Origin: Mycoplasmataceae bacterium
GTDB taxonomy: Bacteria > Bacillota_I > Bacilli_A > Mycoplasmatales > Hepatoplasmataceae
Direction: 5' to 3'
Assembly: GCA_013214845.1 (NCBI GenBank)
Contig: JABSQC010000019.1
Location: 1-8,660 of the forward strand
Length of the DNA: 8,660 bases
Part shown: in pieces, positions 1 through 7,428 of the stretch
Numbering within the stretch: the first letter of the stretch is position 1
Layout of the letters: each line of letters opens with the position of its first letter
Translations under genes and position numbers: made by a program
The notes under the pieces: model-generated
Database searches by the model: none
The model's input: the letters and a program-made list of their open reading frames with translations, nothing else
Told to the model about the DNA's origin: nothing

Positions 1-421
1 TATCAACTGCTTCATCCTTAACAACTTGTTTGCTTTTTGATATCTCAGACTTTGCTTGATTTCTTGCTGAATCAATTATTTGTTGAGATTTATCTTTAGC
101 GTCAGCTAAAATGTTGTTAGATTTTTCATTAGCCTCTCTAACTGAAGAAGTAATAATATTTTCTGCTTGATCTTTAGATCTTTTAATATTTTCTTCAGCT
201 TCTAGTTTTAATTTTTTTCCTTCTGCTTTTCTTTTTTCGCTGTGCTCAATGTTTGAATGAATATAATTCTTTCTATCTGTAATAGATTTCTTAATTGGTT
301 TGTACATCAAGAATGTAATAACTATTAAAAGAATAGCTAGACATACTATTGCTGCTATAAATTCTGGTAAAGATGGTATTATTCCATCCATAATTTGTTG
401 TGTATCAGCTGCAAATATCAT
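1..421 (-). CDS. atpF: ATP synthase F0 subunit b, 5' part (3' end outside window)
   Basis: Subunit b forms the peripheral stalk that ties the F1 head to the membrane a/c motor. The 140 residues in the window show the family layout: a short N-terminus, one membrane helix at about residues 19-39 (ending LLIVITFLMYKPI), then a long charged helix rich in Lys, Glu, Gln and Ala (about 45-140) with the heptad-like character of the b-subunit dimer stalk. There is no lipobox cysteine near the start, so it does not look like the lipoprotein form seen in some mycoplasmas. The ATG at 421 is preceded by AGGAGG (432-427), the strongest ribosome site in the window. It lies 41 nt downstream of atpE and is very likely cotranscribed with it. 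Family identity is near certain from helix pattern and context; the C-terminus is missing at the window edge. Confidence 0.95.
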   Translation of the reverse strand, partial: MIFAADTQQIMDGIIPSLPEFIAAIVCLAILLIVITFLMYKPIKKSITDRKNYIHSNIEHSEKRKAEGKKLKLEAEENIKRSKDQAENIITSSVREANEKSNNILADAKDKSQQIIDSARNQAKSEISKSKQVVKDEAVD

Positions 422-426
422 TATTT

Positions 427-432
427 CCTCCT
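427..432 (-). promoter_or_regulatory. Strong ribosome binding site of atpF
   Basis: AGGAGG lies five bases before the atpF ATG and fixes that start. It is a full Shine-Dalgarno match, unlike most genes here, which fits the need to translate b apart from the upstream c gene. Confidence 0.85.
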
Positions 433-462
433 AATTATTTTTAAAATTTTATTTTATATAAT

Positions 463-711
463 TTATCCTGCTACAAAGATTAACAGTATCGCTATAACCA
501 AACAGTATAGCGCCGCAGATTCAGCGATTGCTTGTCCAACAATCATCATTGATCTTATTTTACTTTCAGCTTCTGGGTTTCTACCTACTGATAGGGCAGC
601 TTGCCCAGCAGCCATTCCTTGACCTAGTCCAGTTCCTATCATTCCGATAGCAGCTAGTCCAGCTCCTAATAAAGCCATTCCTTGTATAAATGATGCTCCA
701 TCTATTGTCAT
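463..711 (-). CDS. atpE: ATP synthase F0 subunit c (ring proteolipid)
   Basis: This 82-residue protein is the c subunit that forms the rotating ring of F0. It is a two-helix hairpin: helix 1 about residues 9-40 with the Gly/Ala-rich packing motif, a polar loop with the typical RNPEAE (44-49), and helix 2 about 53-80 with the ion-carrying carboxylate Glu64 in GQAIAES. Gln31, Glu64, Ser65 and Tyr69 line up with the Na+ ligands known from the Ilyobacter tartaricus c ring (Gln32, Glu65, Ser66, Tyr70); typical H+ rings have Ala after the Glu. The ATG at 711 is set by AAGGAG (722-717), which overlaps the atpB stop codon, so translation may be coupled. Length is normal for the family and the stop is TAA. 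Identity is certain; ion specificity is inference. Confidence 0.97.
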   Translation of the reverse strand: MTIDGASFIQGMALLGAGLAAIGMIGTGLGQGMAAGQAALSVGRNPEAESKIRSMMIVGQAIAESAALYCLVIAILLIFVAG

Positions 712-716
712 TTTCT

Positions 717-722
717 CTCCTT
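717..722 (-). promoter_or_regulatory. Ribosome binding site of atpE overlapping the atpB stop
   Basis: AAGGAG starts inside the TAA stop of atpB (TAAGGAG, 723-717) and sits five bases before the atpE ATG. The arrangement favours re-initiation or coupling for the c subunit, which is needed in many copies per complex. Confidence 0.8.
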
Positions 723-1497
723 ACTTAATATCAATATAATTATTAACCATTGATTCTTTTTCTTTTTTCTTTTCTGTTTTTGCTAATTTTTTTGCTTTTT
801 TTCTTTCTTTTTTATCACCTAATTCTTGATTTCAATAAATCATTGTTAATAAGGTGAAAACCATTGCTTGAAGTCCTGCAAAAAATAAAGTTACACCAGT
901 TAAAGTTCAAGATCAAAATATATTTATTAGAGGAAGACTGGTTAGTACAGGATCAGAAGCTCCTAAAGTAGTTATAATAATTGTTACTATAGCTCCTAAA
1001 ATACTTCCTGCAAAAACTGCTCCAAATAAACGTATTGAAATAGAAATTAACGGTGAAAACTGCGAAATAATTTCTAATGGATTAACATATTTAGTTTTTA
1101 CAAATTGAATAAAACCTTGAGTAAATATTCCGATTACATATATACCTATAAATGTAATTAAACCTAAGGCAAGAGTGAAAGCTATTGAACCTGCTGGATT
1201 AACAAATCCAAACACTTCCATTGAAGCTGATAAAAATATATACAGCATCAATGTAAAGAAATAAGGAAAGGCTGGTCTTAATCTTGGACCTGCTATATCT
1301 TCCATTGTTTTCTCTCATGATTCAAATCCACTTTCAACTGTAGATTGTATTACTCCTGGTCTCTTTTTAGAATCTCTTTTTTTATAAAAAAAGAAAGTAA
1401 ATAGAGATAAACCAGTTAGTATAATAGTCACTCAAATAGTTGCTCAAAAATGAGGCACTATTTTTCCAATTTCAAAAATATCAACTGTTATTTCCAT
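721..1497 (-). CDS. atpB: ATP synthase F0 subunit a
   Basis: Subunit a is the stator membrane protein that provides the ion half-channels next to the c ring. Read with TGA as Trp (six in-frame TGA), the gene gives 258 residues. Landmarks are the PYFFTLM segment (about 78-84), the essential-Arg motif SIRLFG with Arg156 (equivalent to E. coli Arg210) and GLQAMVF with Gln210 in the last helix. An N-terminal membrane helix lies at about residues 17-38, and several more follow. After the last helix comes a tail of about 35 residues rich in Lys and Glu (about 225-258). The residue four after the Arg, usually Asn in RLFGN, is Ala160. The ATG at 1497 has no clear Shine-Dalgarno sequence; an in-frame TAG at 1539-1537 limits any upstream extension, leaving only a weak TTG option at 1512. 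Confidence 0.95.
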
Positions 1498-1513
1498 AAT
1501 TAATAAATACAAA

Positions 1514-1549
1514 AAATGTAGTAAAGATATACCTATCTATTCTACATTT
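1514..1549 (-). promoter_or_regulatory. Hairpin in the leader between the MG406-like gene and atpB
   Basis: In transcript sense the arms AAATGTAG (1549-1542) and CTACATTT (1521-1514) pair over 8 bp. After an A-A mismatch, one A-T pair and a T-T mismatch, AGATA (1538-1534) pairs with TATCT (1529-1525) around the loop GGTA. A run of six T (1516-1511) closes the 3' side. It lies 17 nt before the atpB ATG. It could be a weak intrinsic terminator or attenuator separating the upper operon from atp, or a leader structure controlling atpB. The inverted repeat is plain; its role is inference. Confidence 0.55.
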
Positions 1550-1551
1550 AA

Positions 1552-1582
1552 AATATACTCCTATTTTTATTCTATATAACAA
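1552..1582 (-). promoter_or_regulatory. Weak candidate promoter for the atp genes
   Basis: In minus sense a -35-like TTGTTA (1582-1577) and a -10-like TATATT (1557-1552) are separated by 19 bp. The spacing is long and such boxes are common by chance in AT-rich DNA. A start about seven bases after the -10 would place the 5' end close to the first arm of the leader hairpin. It is the only place in the upper operon with enough room for a dedicated atp promoter. Confidence 0.25.
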
Positions 1583-1587
1583 AAAAT

Positions 1588-2040
1588 CTATTTTTTACCC
1601 TTATAAAGGTATAAGGCATTATATACAAATGAAGATATCATAGGAATTGAGATATAAAACAATAAGATTCACAAGTTTATTACATTTATTGTGTCATCTA
1701 AAGTTAGCGTGTTATCTGAAGGTAAATATGTAACTATGGCAGCACACACAATAAATGGAATAGCTAATGAAATAACTCTAAGCATAGAGGAAAGAAAACC
1801 TTTTCCAAAAGAAAATTTTTTAAAATTTTTATCTGGTCAATAAATTTGAGTAACATATGATGAAATCTTATATAAGGATATCGATATAAATCCAGCTATT
1901 GATGCATAAAGAACTGGCATTATTCCAGTTATAGCTCCTATAATCATAGCAATAGAAATAGATATACCTAAAATTGAATATTCAATAATAGTAATGTCAA
2001 AAAATGCCTTATTTGGTTCCAAAAATTCTGTCTCCTGCAT
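1588..2040 (-). CDS. Small four-helix membrane protein, MG406/AtpI-like
   Basis: This 150-residue hydrophobic protein is read through two TGA Trp codons (Trp68, Trp124) and ends at TAG. It shows four likely membrane segments at about residues 20-39, 42-60, 84-106 and 118-140, with a basic loop (about 70-80, including KNFKKF) and a basic C-terminal KGKK. Its position just before atpB is where most bacteria keep atpI and where Mollicutes keep the MG406-type protein, so a role in F0 assembly or c-ring handling is likely by context; I see no sequence motif that proves it. The start is unsure. The ATG at 2040 has AGGAG directly abutting it, which is too close. A TTG at 2022 has AGGAG (2036-2032) nine bases upstream and would give 144 residues. 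Either way it overlaps the end of upp, by 32 or 14 nt. Confidence 0.75.
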
Positions 2041-2635
2041 CTCCTAGACCTGGAGAAATATATCCATTTTTATCCAGTTTCTCATCAATTGACCCAACAA
2101 CTAATTCTACATCAGGGTGAACAGATTCTAATTTTTTAATACCTTCTGGAGCAGCAACTACAGAAAGTACAGAGATACTTGAAGGTCCACTTTCTTTAAT
2201 TAAATTTATTGAATCAATAATAGTTGATCCTGTCGCTAACATCGGATCTAATACAAGTACTTTAGCTCCCTTTATAGATTTAGGAAGTTTGTTATAGTAG
2301 ATGCTTGTTTTGTTGGTATTGTCATCACGATAAATACCAATGTGTCCAACTTTTATTTGAGGAAATAATGAAGTCACTCCATTAACCATTCCTAAGCCAG
2401 CTCTAAAAATAGGAACAATAATTACCTTCTCATCCAATGAGTAACCTGTAGCGTTTTTCTTTACAGGTGTATTGATTTTTATTTCCTTTACTTTTATATC
2501 TTTTAAAGCTTCATATGCAAGAAATGTAGATACTTCTTCCAATATATCTCTAAAAGATTTAGAATCTGTTTCTACGTTTCTTAATAGTGATATTTTTACA
2601 TCTAAAAGGGGGTGCTCTACTTTATTAACTTTCAT
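2009..2635 (-). CDS. upp: Uracil phosphoribosyltransferase
   Basis: Upp converts uracil and PRPP to UMP and pyrophosphate in the cytoplasm, the main pyrimidine salvage step in organisms without de novo synthesis. The 208 residues match the usual length. Diagnostic parts are IFRAGLGM (77-84), the PRPP-binding loop DPMLATGST (130-138) and the uracil-binding C-terminus PGLGDAGDRIFGT (about 195-207). No Trp codon occurs. The ATG at 2635 follows the glyA stop by three bases and has no good Shine-Dalgarno site, so it probably depends on coupling to glyA. Its substrate PRPP derives from ribose-5-phosphate, made by RpiB encoded two genes upstream. Confidence 0.97.
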   Translation of the reverse strand: MKVNKVEHPLLDVKISLLRNVETDSKSFRDILEEVSTFLAYEALKDIKVKEIKINTPVKKNATGYSLDEKVIIVPIFRAGLGMVNGVTSLFPQIKVGHIGIYRDDNTNKTSIYYNKLPKSIKGAKVLVLDPMLATGSTIIDSINLIKESGPSSISVLSVVAAPEGIKKLESVHPDVELVVGSIDEKLDKNGYISPGLGDAGDRIFGTK

Positions 2636-2638
2636 AAT

Positions 2639-3871
2639 CTAATCATTTAATTTATCTCATTTTTTTAATAATTTTAGTACTTCTTTTTTAGCTTTTTCAA
2701 TTACTTTATTATCACCTTTAGATCTTAAGACATTTATTATTAAAATTGCTAATTTTTTAGAATCTTTTTTTGTTGCTCCAAGAGTAGTTATTGCCGGAGT
2801 TCCTATCCTAATACCACTAGGTCTGTTTGTAGGATTTTTGTCAAATGGTATAGAGTTCATGTTGACAATAATATTTGATTTTGTCAATAATTCTTGTGCC
2901 TCTTTTCCGTCAATAGAAATAGAAGAAAGAACATTTACTAGAAATAAATGATTGTCTGTTCCACCTGTTGTTACCTCAAATCCATTTTCAGAAAATACCT
3001 TTGCCATAACTTGAGAATTTTCAATTACTTGTTTTTGGTAATCGACAAATGAATTTTCTAAAGCCTCACCAAAGGCTATTGCCTTGGCTGCAATAACATG
3101 CATCAAGGGACCTCCTTGTGTTCCAGGAAAAACGCCTTTATTAATTGAGTTATATATATCTAAATTATTAGTCATTATTATACCTGACCTCGGTCCTCTT
3201 AAAGTCTTGTGAGTGGTAGATGTAATTATGTCTGCATAACCTACTGGAGAATTATGTAGTCCAGCAGCTATAGGTCCAGCAATATGTGCTATATCAGCCA
3301 TTAGTATAGCGCCAACCTTATCAGCTATTTCTTTAAATCTTTTGAAATCTATTTCTCTAGGATATGCTGATGCACCAGCAATAATTAGTTTAGGTTTTAT
3401 TTCAAGTGCTTTTTTTTCTACATCATCATAGTCTATTAAAAAACTATTTCTATCTACATCATATGTAAATGACTCAAATGATTTACCAGACAAATTAAAT
3501 TTTGCTCCGTGTGTCAAATGACCACCTGATGATAAAGACATGCCAAGTATTTTATCACCTGGATTCAAAAGAGAATTATAAACTGCAATATTTGCTTGTG
3601 AACCTGAGTGAGGTTGAACATTAACATATTTAACTTTAAAAAGTTTCTTTAATCTTTCTTGAGCTTCAATTTCTATTTTATCAACAACTTCACATCCACC
3701 ATAATATCTTCTTCCAGGGTATCCTTCTGCGTATTTATTTGTTAGCGATGAGCCTGTTGCAAATTTTACATCATTTGATACATAATTTTCAGATGCTATT
3801 AATGTTATAAAAGAGGCCTGTCTTTCGTCCTCTTCTTTAATTATTTTTTTTATTAATTCAGTTCTGTTCAT
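2639..3871 (-). CDS. glyA: Serine hydroxymethyltransferase
   Basis: GlyA is the PLP enzyme that turns serine and tetrahydrofolate into glycine and methylene-tetrahydrofolate, the one-carbon donor for dTMP synthesis. The protein has 410 residues, normal for bacterial SHMT. Seen: SENYVS (27-32), the substrate motif YAEGYPGRRYYGG (47-59), Asp193 and His196 in the ADIAHIAG segment, and the PLP Schiff-base Lys222 in STTHKTLRGPRSG. Near the C-terminus an in-frame TGA (2659-2657) codes Trp405 and the frame runs on to TAG at 2641-2639; a standard-code reading would cut the last six residues. AGGAG (3888-3884), inside the 3' end of rpiB, sits 12 bases before the ATG. It begins one base after the rpiB stop. 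Confidence 0.97.
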
Positions 3872-3872
3872 T

Positions 3873-4316
3873 CTATACTTTTTCTCCTAAGGTATCAACT
3901 CTATCCTTGTGTCTTCCCCCTTCAAAATCAGTTGTAAAGAATTCCTTAACAATATTTATAGATTCTTTTGAGTCCCCAAATCTTGAACCTAGAGCTAAGA
4001 CATTTGCATCATTATGTTTTCTAGCTAGTGATGCATACTCTGTTGAATGACAAAGAGCGGCCCTCACTTCTTTATATCTGTTAGCAGCAATTGATATTCC
4101 AATTCCAGTTCCACATACTATAATTCCAAAAGAATCTTTGTTGTCTTTAATGTATTGACCCATCTTCTTTCCATAAGATGCGTAGTTTACAGAAGTGTTA
4201 TCGTTTGTTCCTAAATCTACAATTTCAACCCCTAAGTTACTTAAGTATTCTTTAATTTCCTCTTTTAAATCAAATCCCGCATGATCTGATGCTAATGCTA
4301 TCTTATTTGTTATCAT
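3873..4316 (-). CDS. rpiB: Ribose-5-phosphate isomerase B
   Basis: This is a RpiB/LacAB-family isomerase interconverting ribulose-5-phosphate and ribose-5-phosphate in the pentose phosphate route. The 147 residues match the family. Motifs: SDHAG (10-14), the catalytic Cys68 in VCGTGIGIS, and HNDANVLALGSR (101-112) with the conserved His. It could in principle be a galactose-6-phosphate isomerase subunit. A single gene outside any lac cluster, next to PRPP- and nucleotide-linked genes, favours RpiB. Its ATG shares one base with the tsaC stop (TAATG). AAGGGG (4327-4322) lies five bases upstream of the ATG within tsaC, so the two genes are probably translationally coupled. Confidence 0.93.
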   Translation of the reverse strand: MITNKIALASDHAGFDLKEEIKEYLSNLGVEIVDLGTNDNTSVNYASYGKKMGQYIKDNKDSFGIIVCGTGIGISIAANRYKEVRAALCHSTEYASLARKHNDANVLALGSRFGDSKESINIVKEFFTTDFEGGRHKDRVDTLGEKV

Positions 4317-4957
4317 TATTTCCCCTTATCTCCTATATTATATTCCTTGCTTCTTACTATCTGAATTTCATCATTTAACAATGAAATAATAGTGCTTGGA
4401 GTGCTTCCTAAATTTCCTCCATCTAAAATAAATGATATTTTTGTTTTTTCTAATTTAATGTCGGGGTTGTCAGAACTAGAAACTGAAATGGAAGAAAAAT
4501 GCGAGTCAGCATGTGCTGCCTTTGTAATAGTTTCCTTACCGTAAAAATTAGCTGAAGTAGCTATTAATGGACCTGTTTCTTTCAATATTCTTATTAAATT
4601 ATAGTCAGTTGTTACTCTAACTCCAACACCATCAGATAAATTATCAAAACCAGTTTTATCTATCCAATTCTGTTTAGGCTTTAATATAAAAGTTGTTAAA
4701 CCAGGAACATTTTCTCTTACTAGTGATTCAAATTTTTCTGGTATTTCCATTGCTTCAAAAACACTCTCTATGCTTGGAAACATAATTGAGTTCTTTTTAT
4801 CTAAAGGAGCTCCTTTTATTAAATTTATTTTATTTACATTATTGGGGTTGGCCAAAGCAAAAATTCCATACACGCCAGATGTAGGCAATATACCAATTTC
4901 ATTATTTAACAATCTTTTTGAAACTCTTTCTCAGTTTCTTCATTTATATTTTTTCAT
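4316..4957 (-). CDS. tsaC: L-threonylcarbamoyladenylate synthase (Sua5/YrdC family)
   Basis: The enzyme makes threonylcarbamoyl-AMP from Thr, bicarbonate and ATP, the first step of the t6A37 modification of tRNAs that read ANN codons. Two TGA Trp codons near the start (Trp6, Trp9) hide the true N-terminus from a standard-code reading; with code 4 the frame opens at the ATG at 4957 and gives 213 residues, a single YrdC domain. Family marks are PTSGVYG (25-31), Lys48 in LIKGAP, PGLTTFIL (85-92), GVRV (112-115), ATSAN (133-137) and a C-terminal GSTPSTI (184-190). The usual K-x-R motif reads K-G-A, so the conserved Arg is Ala50. The start lacks a Shine-Dalgarno site and lies eight bases after the prmC stop. 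The only TGG codon found in the window is here (Trp98). The family call is firm; activity is inferred. Confidence 0.88.
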
Positions 4958-4965
4958 TGTAAATA

Positions 4966-5754
4966 TTATATATTAGATGTATCAATTACTAAAAATCTAT
5001 AAATGTTTGAATTGTCTTTTACAAAAGAATATTTATCTATATTTATGGATTTCAAATAATTTTCAAGTTCATTTTTTTGAGTATACCCTATTTCGAAATA
5101 TATTTTTTTTATATTAGAAAACCTTATTGCATTACTTATTATTTCCTTATAAAAAAACAAACCATTGTCTTTAGCAAAAAGTGCTGAGTGCGGTTCGTAT
5201 TTTAAAACTGAGTCATCAATAGATTCGTCAAAGGAGATGTATGGTGGGTTAGATATTATGTAATCATATTTACTACAATCTATGTTTTCAAAAATATCAG
5301 AAATAATTGTTTTTATTTCTAAATTGTGCTTTTTAAAATTTTTTTTAGCTGTCTCAATTGCTTCTGAGCTTATGTCTGTTGCTGTTAAATTTAAGAGTTG
5401 ATTCTCTAATTTTAAAGTAGCCGCTATGCATCCGCTTCCAGTTCCAATATCAAGAACCCTACCTTCTTTTATATCTTTTAGAAAAGTATTAACTAATTCC
5501 TCAGTTTCAGATCTGGGTATTAAAGTGTTATTATTGACATAAAACTTTCTTCCATAAAAAAATGAGTATCCAAAAATATATTCAATTGGTTTATCACTAG
5601 TAGTGTAATCATTTAATTTTTTTATAAAAGATTCATTAAAAATAAGTTTTTCCTTATTTTCTATGTAAGATGATTCTAACTCAAGAAATCATTTTACCAT
5701 TTCATCTAACTTCTTTTTAGGATATATTTTTAATAAATTTTTATATGATTCCAC
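4966..5754 (-). CDS. prmC: Release factor glutamine methyltransferase
   Basis: PrmC (HemK) uses S-adenosylmethionine to methylate the Gln of the GGQ motif in release factors, which speeds peptide release. From a GTG at 5754 the protein has 262 residues. A short N-terminal substrate domain (about 1-55) is followed by [15 protein letters not shown] (79-85), the SAM-binding loop DIGTGSG (102-108) and the catalytic NPPY (169-172) that holds the substrate Gln. One TGA encodes Trp22. The GTG start overlaps the end of prfA by 14 bases. The next ATG, at 5700, would remove 18 residues and leave an unusually short N-terminal domain, so GTG is preferred, though the Shine-Dalgarno match is weak. It directly follows prfA, the gene of its own substrate. 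Confidence 0.9.
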
Positions 5755-6823
5755 TTTCTTTAAGTCTTTCTTCTTGGTCATTAGCTATTAAAGAGTCCAA
5801 AATTTCATCTAAATTACCTTGCATTATTTGATCTAGTTTTTTGATTGTTAAATTTATTCTGTGATCAGTAACTCTGTTTTGAGGATAATTGTAGGTTCTA
5901 ATTTTTTCCGACCTTTCACCTGTACCTACAGCAGCAGATCTTATACTAGATTGCTTTTCCATCTGCTCATTCATTTTCTTTTCTAAAAGTCTTGCAGCTA
6001 GTATCTCCATAGCTTTTGCCTTGTTATCGTGTTGACTTCTTCCATCCTGAGACTGAGATACAATACCTGTGGGTATGTGTGTTATTCTTATTGCTGAGTC
6101 TGTCTTATTAACGTGTTGACCACCTGCTCCAGAAGCTCTATATGTGTCAATTCTTAAGTCATTCATATTAACTAATGCCTCTACTTTATCAGCTTTAGGT
6201 AAAACTGCCACTGTTGCAATAGAAGTGTGTATTCTACCCATTGATTCAGTCTTGGGAACTCTTTGAACTCTATGTGATCCTGATTCATGTTTTAGGTATT
6301 GGAATGCATTTTTACCTTTAACTTCCATTGACATAGTTGAAACACCACCAGCAACTGACTCATTTCAATCAATAACTTTTATTTTAAAACCTACTCTATC
6401 AAAATATTTTTTGTACATATTGAATAAGTCTTCAGCAAAAATGTTTGCTTCATCTCCACCAACAGCACCTCTTATTTCCATAATTACATCCTTTTCATCA
6501 AACTCATTTTTAGGAACTAATGATAACTTAATTTTCTCTTCTTGATCAACGATTTCTAACTTAAGTTTCTTAATCTCTTCTTTGGCAATTGCTTCCATCT
6601 CATCACTTTCCTTAGATAAAAGTTCCAACTCAGGAAGAGAGTCTAAATTATTTTTATAGTCATTATAAAGAATTGCAGTCGGCTCAACTGACTTTATTTT
6701 TTTATTTAAAGAAATATACTCTTCATAATTTTCAGAAACTTCAGGTGATGATATCTTTGACTTAAGATCATTGTAATTTTCTAAAATGTCATCAAGTGTT
6801 TCAATTATTTTTTTACTTAGCAT
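5741..6823 (-). CDS. prfA: Peptide chain release factor 1
   Basis: RF1 recognises UAA and UAG in the ribosomal A site and triggers peptide release. The 360-residue frame is continuous when the TGA at 6367-6365 is read as Trp153. Seen: an N-terminal helical domain (about 1-110), [10 protein letters not shown] (118-127), the tripeptide anticodon PxT as PKT (190-192, in RVPKTES), which marks RF1 rather than RF2 (SPF), and the catalytic GGQ (234-236, in [14 protein letters not shown]). With UGA reassigned to Trp an RF2 would be harmful, so this is probably the only stop-codon release factor of the cell. The ATG at 6823 comes two bases after the tdk stop with only a weak GAG upstream, so coupling to tdk is likely. 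Confidence 0.98.
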
Positions 6824-6825
6824 TT

Positions 6826-7410
6826 TTAGTTCTCGTCGTATTTAAAGTGTTTTCTACAAACAGGTTTATAAAGAACATCGTTCTTAAGTTCTATTTGTTT
6901 GCTGTCTTTAGTTACTGCTCTATTTTGATAAAATTTTTGAGACAAAAATGCAGCATCTCCACAAACGTGACATATAGAATGAAGTTTTCTAACTTCATCT
7001 GCAATTGATGCTGCAAAAGATGTGGTGTCAAAGGGTTTTCCAGAGTAATCTCTGTCAAGTCCACCTATTATTATGTTTATTCCTCTAAAACATAATCTGT
7101 CTAAATATTTGATTATCGATTTATCCATAAACTGAATTTCATCAATTATCACTGCATATGTGTTAGGGTTGTTTAAAAGATATCTCTCAATGTCATCTTC
7201 ACCAGAAAACTTGTTAGCTTTTTTTGAATGATTTCATCTACTCTTTATTATGAATTCGTCCTCAGAACTATCAATAGATGGTTTGAAAATTACATATTCT
7301 TTGTTAGAATATTCTAATTGATCTACAAGTCTAAGTATTTCCAAAGTTTTTCCAGAAAACATCGGTCCTGTTACTAAAGTGATTTTTCCTGTACTTTTAC
7401 TTACAAACAT
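6826..7410 (-). CDS. tdk: Thymidine kinase (type II, zinc-binding)
   Basis: Tdk phosphorylates thymidine to dTMP with ATP, a salvage step. The 194-residue protein has the Walker A loop GPMFSGKT (15-22), the Walker B and catalytic region DEIQF with Glu91, the GLDRDYSGKPF segment (117-127), and a zinc-ribbon lid with Cys147, Cys150, Cys185 and His188. A TGA at 7236-7234 encodes Trp and splits the gene under the standard code. The ATG at 7410 was chosen because TATAAT lies just six bases before it; a TTG two codons earlier (7416) is possible but less likely. No Shine-Dalgarno is present. It is the first gene of the packed run tdk-prfA-prmC-tsaC-rpiB-glyA-upp. Confidence 0.96.
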
Positions 7411-7416
7411 AAACAA

Positions 7417-7422
7417 ATTATA
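7417..7422 (-). promoter_or_regulatory. -10 box of the tdk operon promoter, possibly giving leaderless mRNA
   Basis: A perfect TATAAT in minus sense ends six bases before the tdk ATG. With the usual 6-7 base spacing, transcription would start at or next to the A of that ATG. No Shine-Dalgarno is seen, which fits a leaderless message. The -35 region is weak (no TTGACA-like hexamer at 17 bp), as is common in Mollicutes. Confidence 0.55.
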
Positions 7423-7428
7423 TAATTT

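Noticed and set aside
395..622. Plus-strand open frame of 75 codons
   Set aside because: It is antisense to atpF and atpE, has no family likeness, and its hydrophobicity mirrors the AT-rich atpE complement.
4770..4976. Plus-strand open frame of 68 codons
   Set aside because: It is antisense to tsaC, a firmly identified gene, and has no ribosome site or recognisable domain.
6335..6367. prfA, tdk, atpB, tsaC and the membrane protein look broken into pieces (pseudogenes)
   Set aside because: Every break is an in-frame TGA where a Trp is acceptable, and frames continue without shifts, so this is genetic code 4 and not decay.
6796..7008. Plus-strand open frame of 70 codons
   Set aside because: It lies antisense to the tdk zinc-ribbon region and the prfA start; nothing supports it as a gene.
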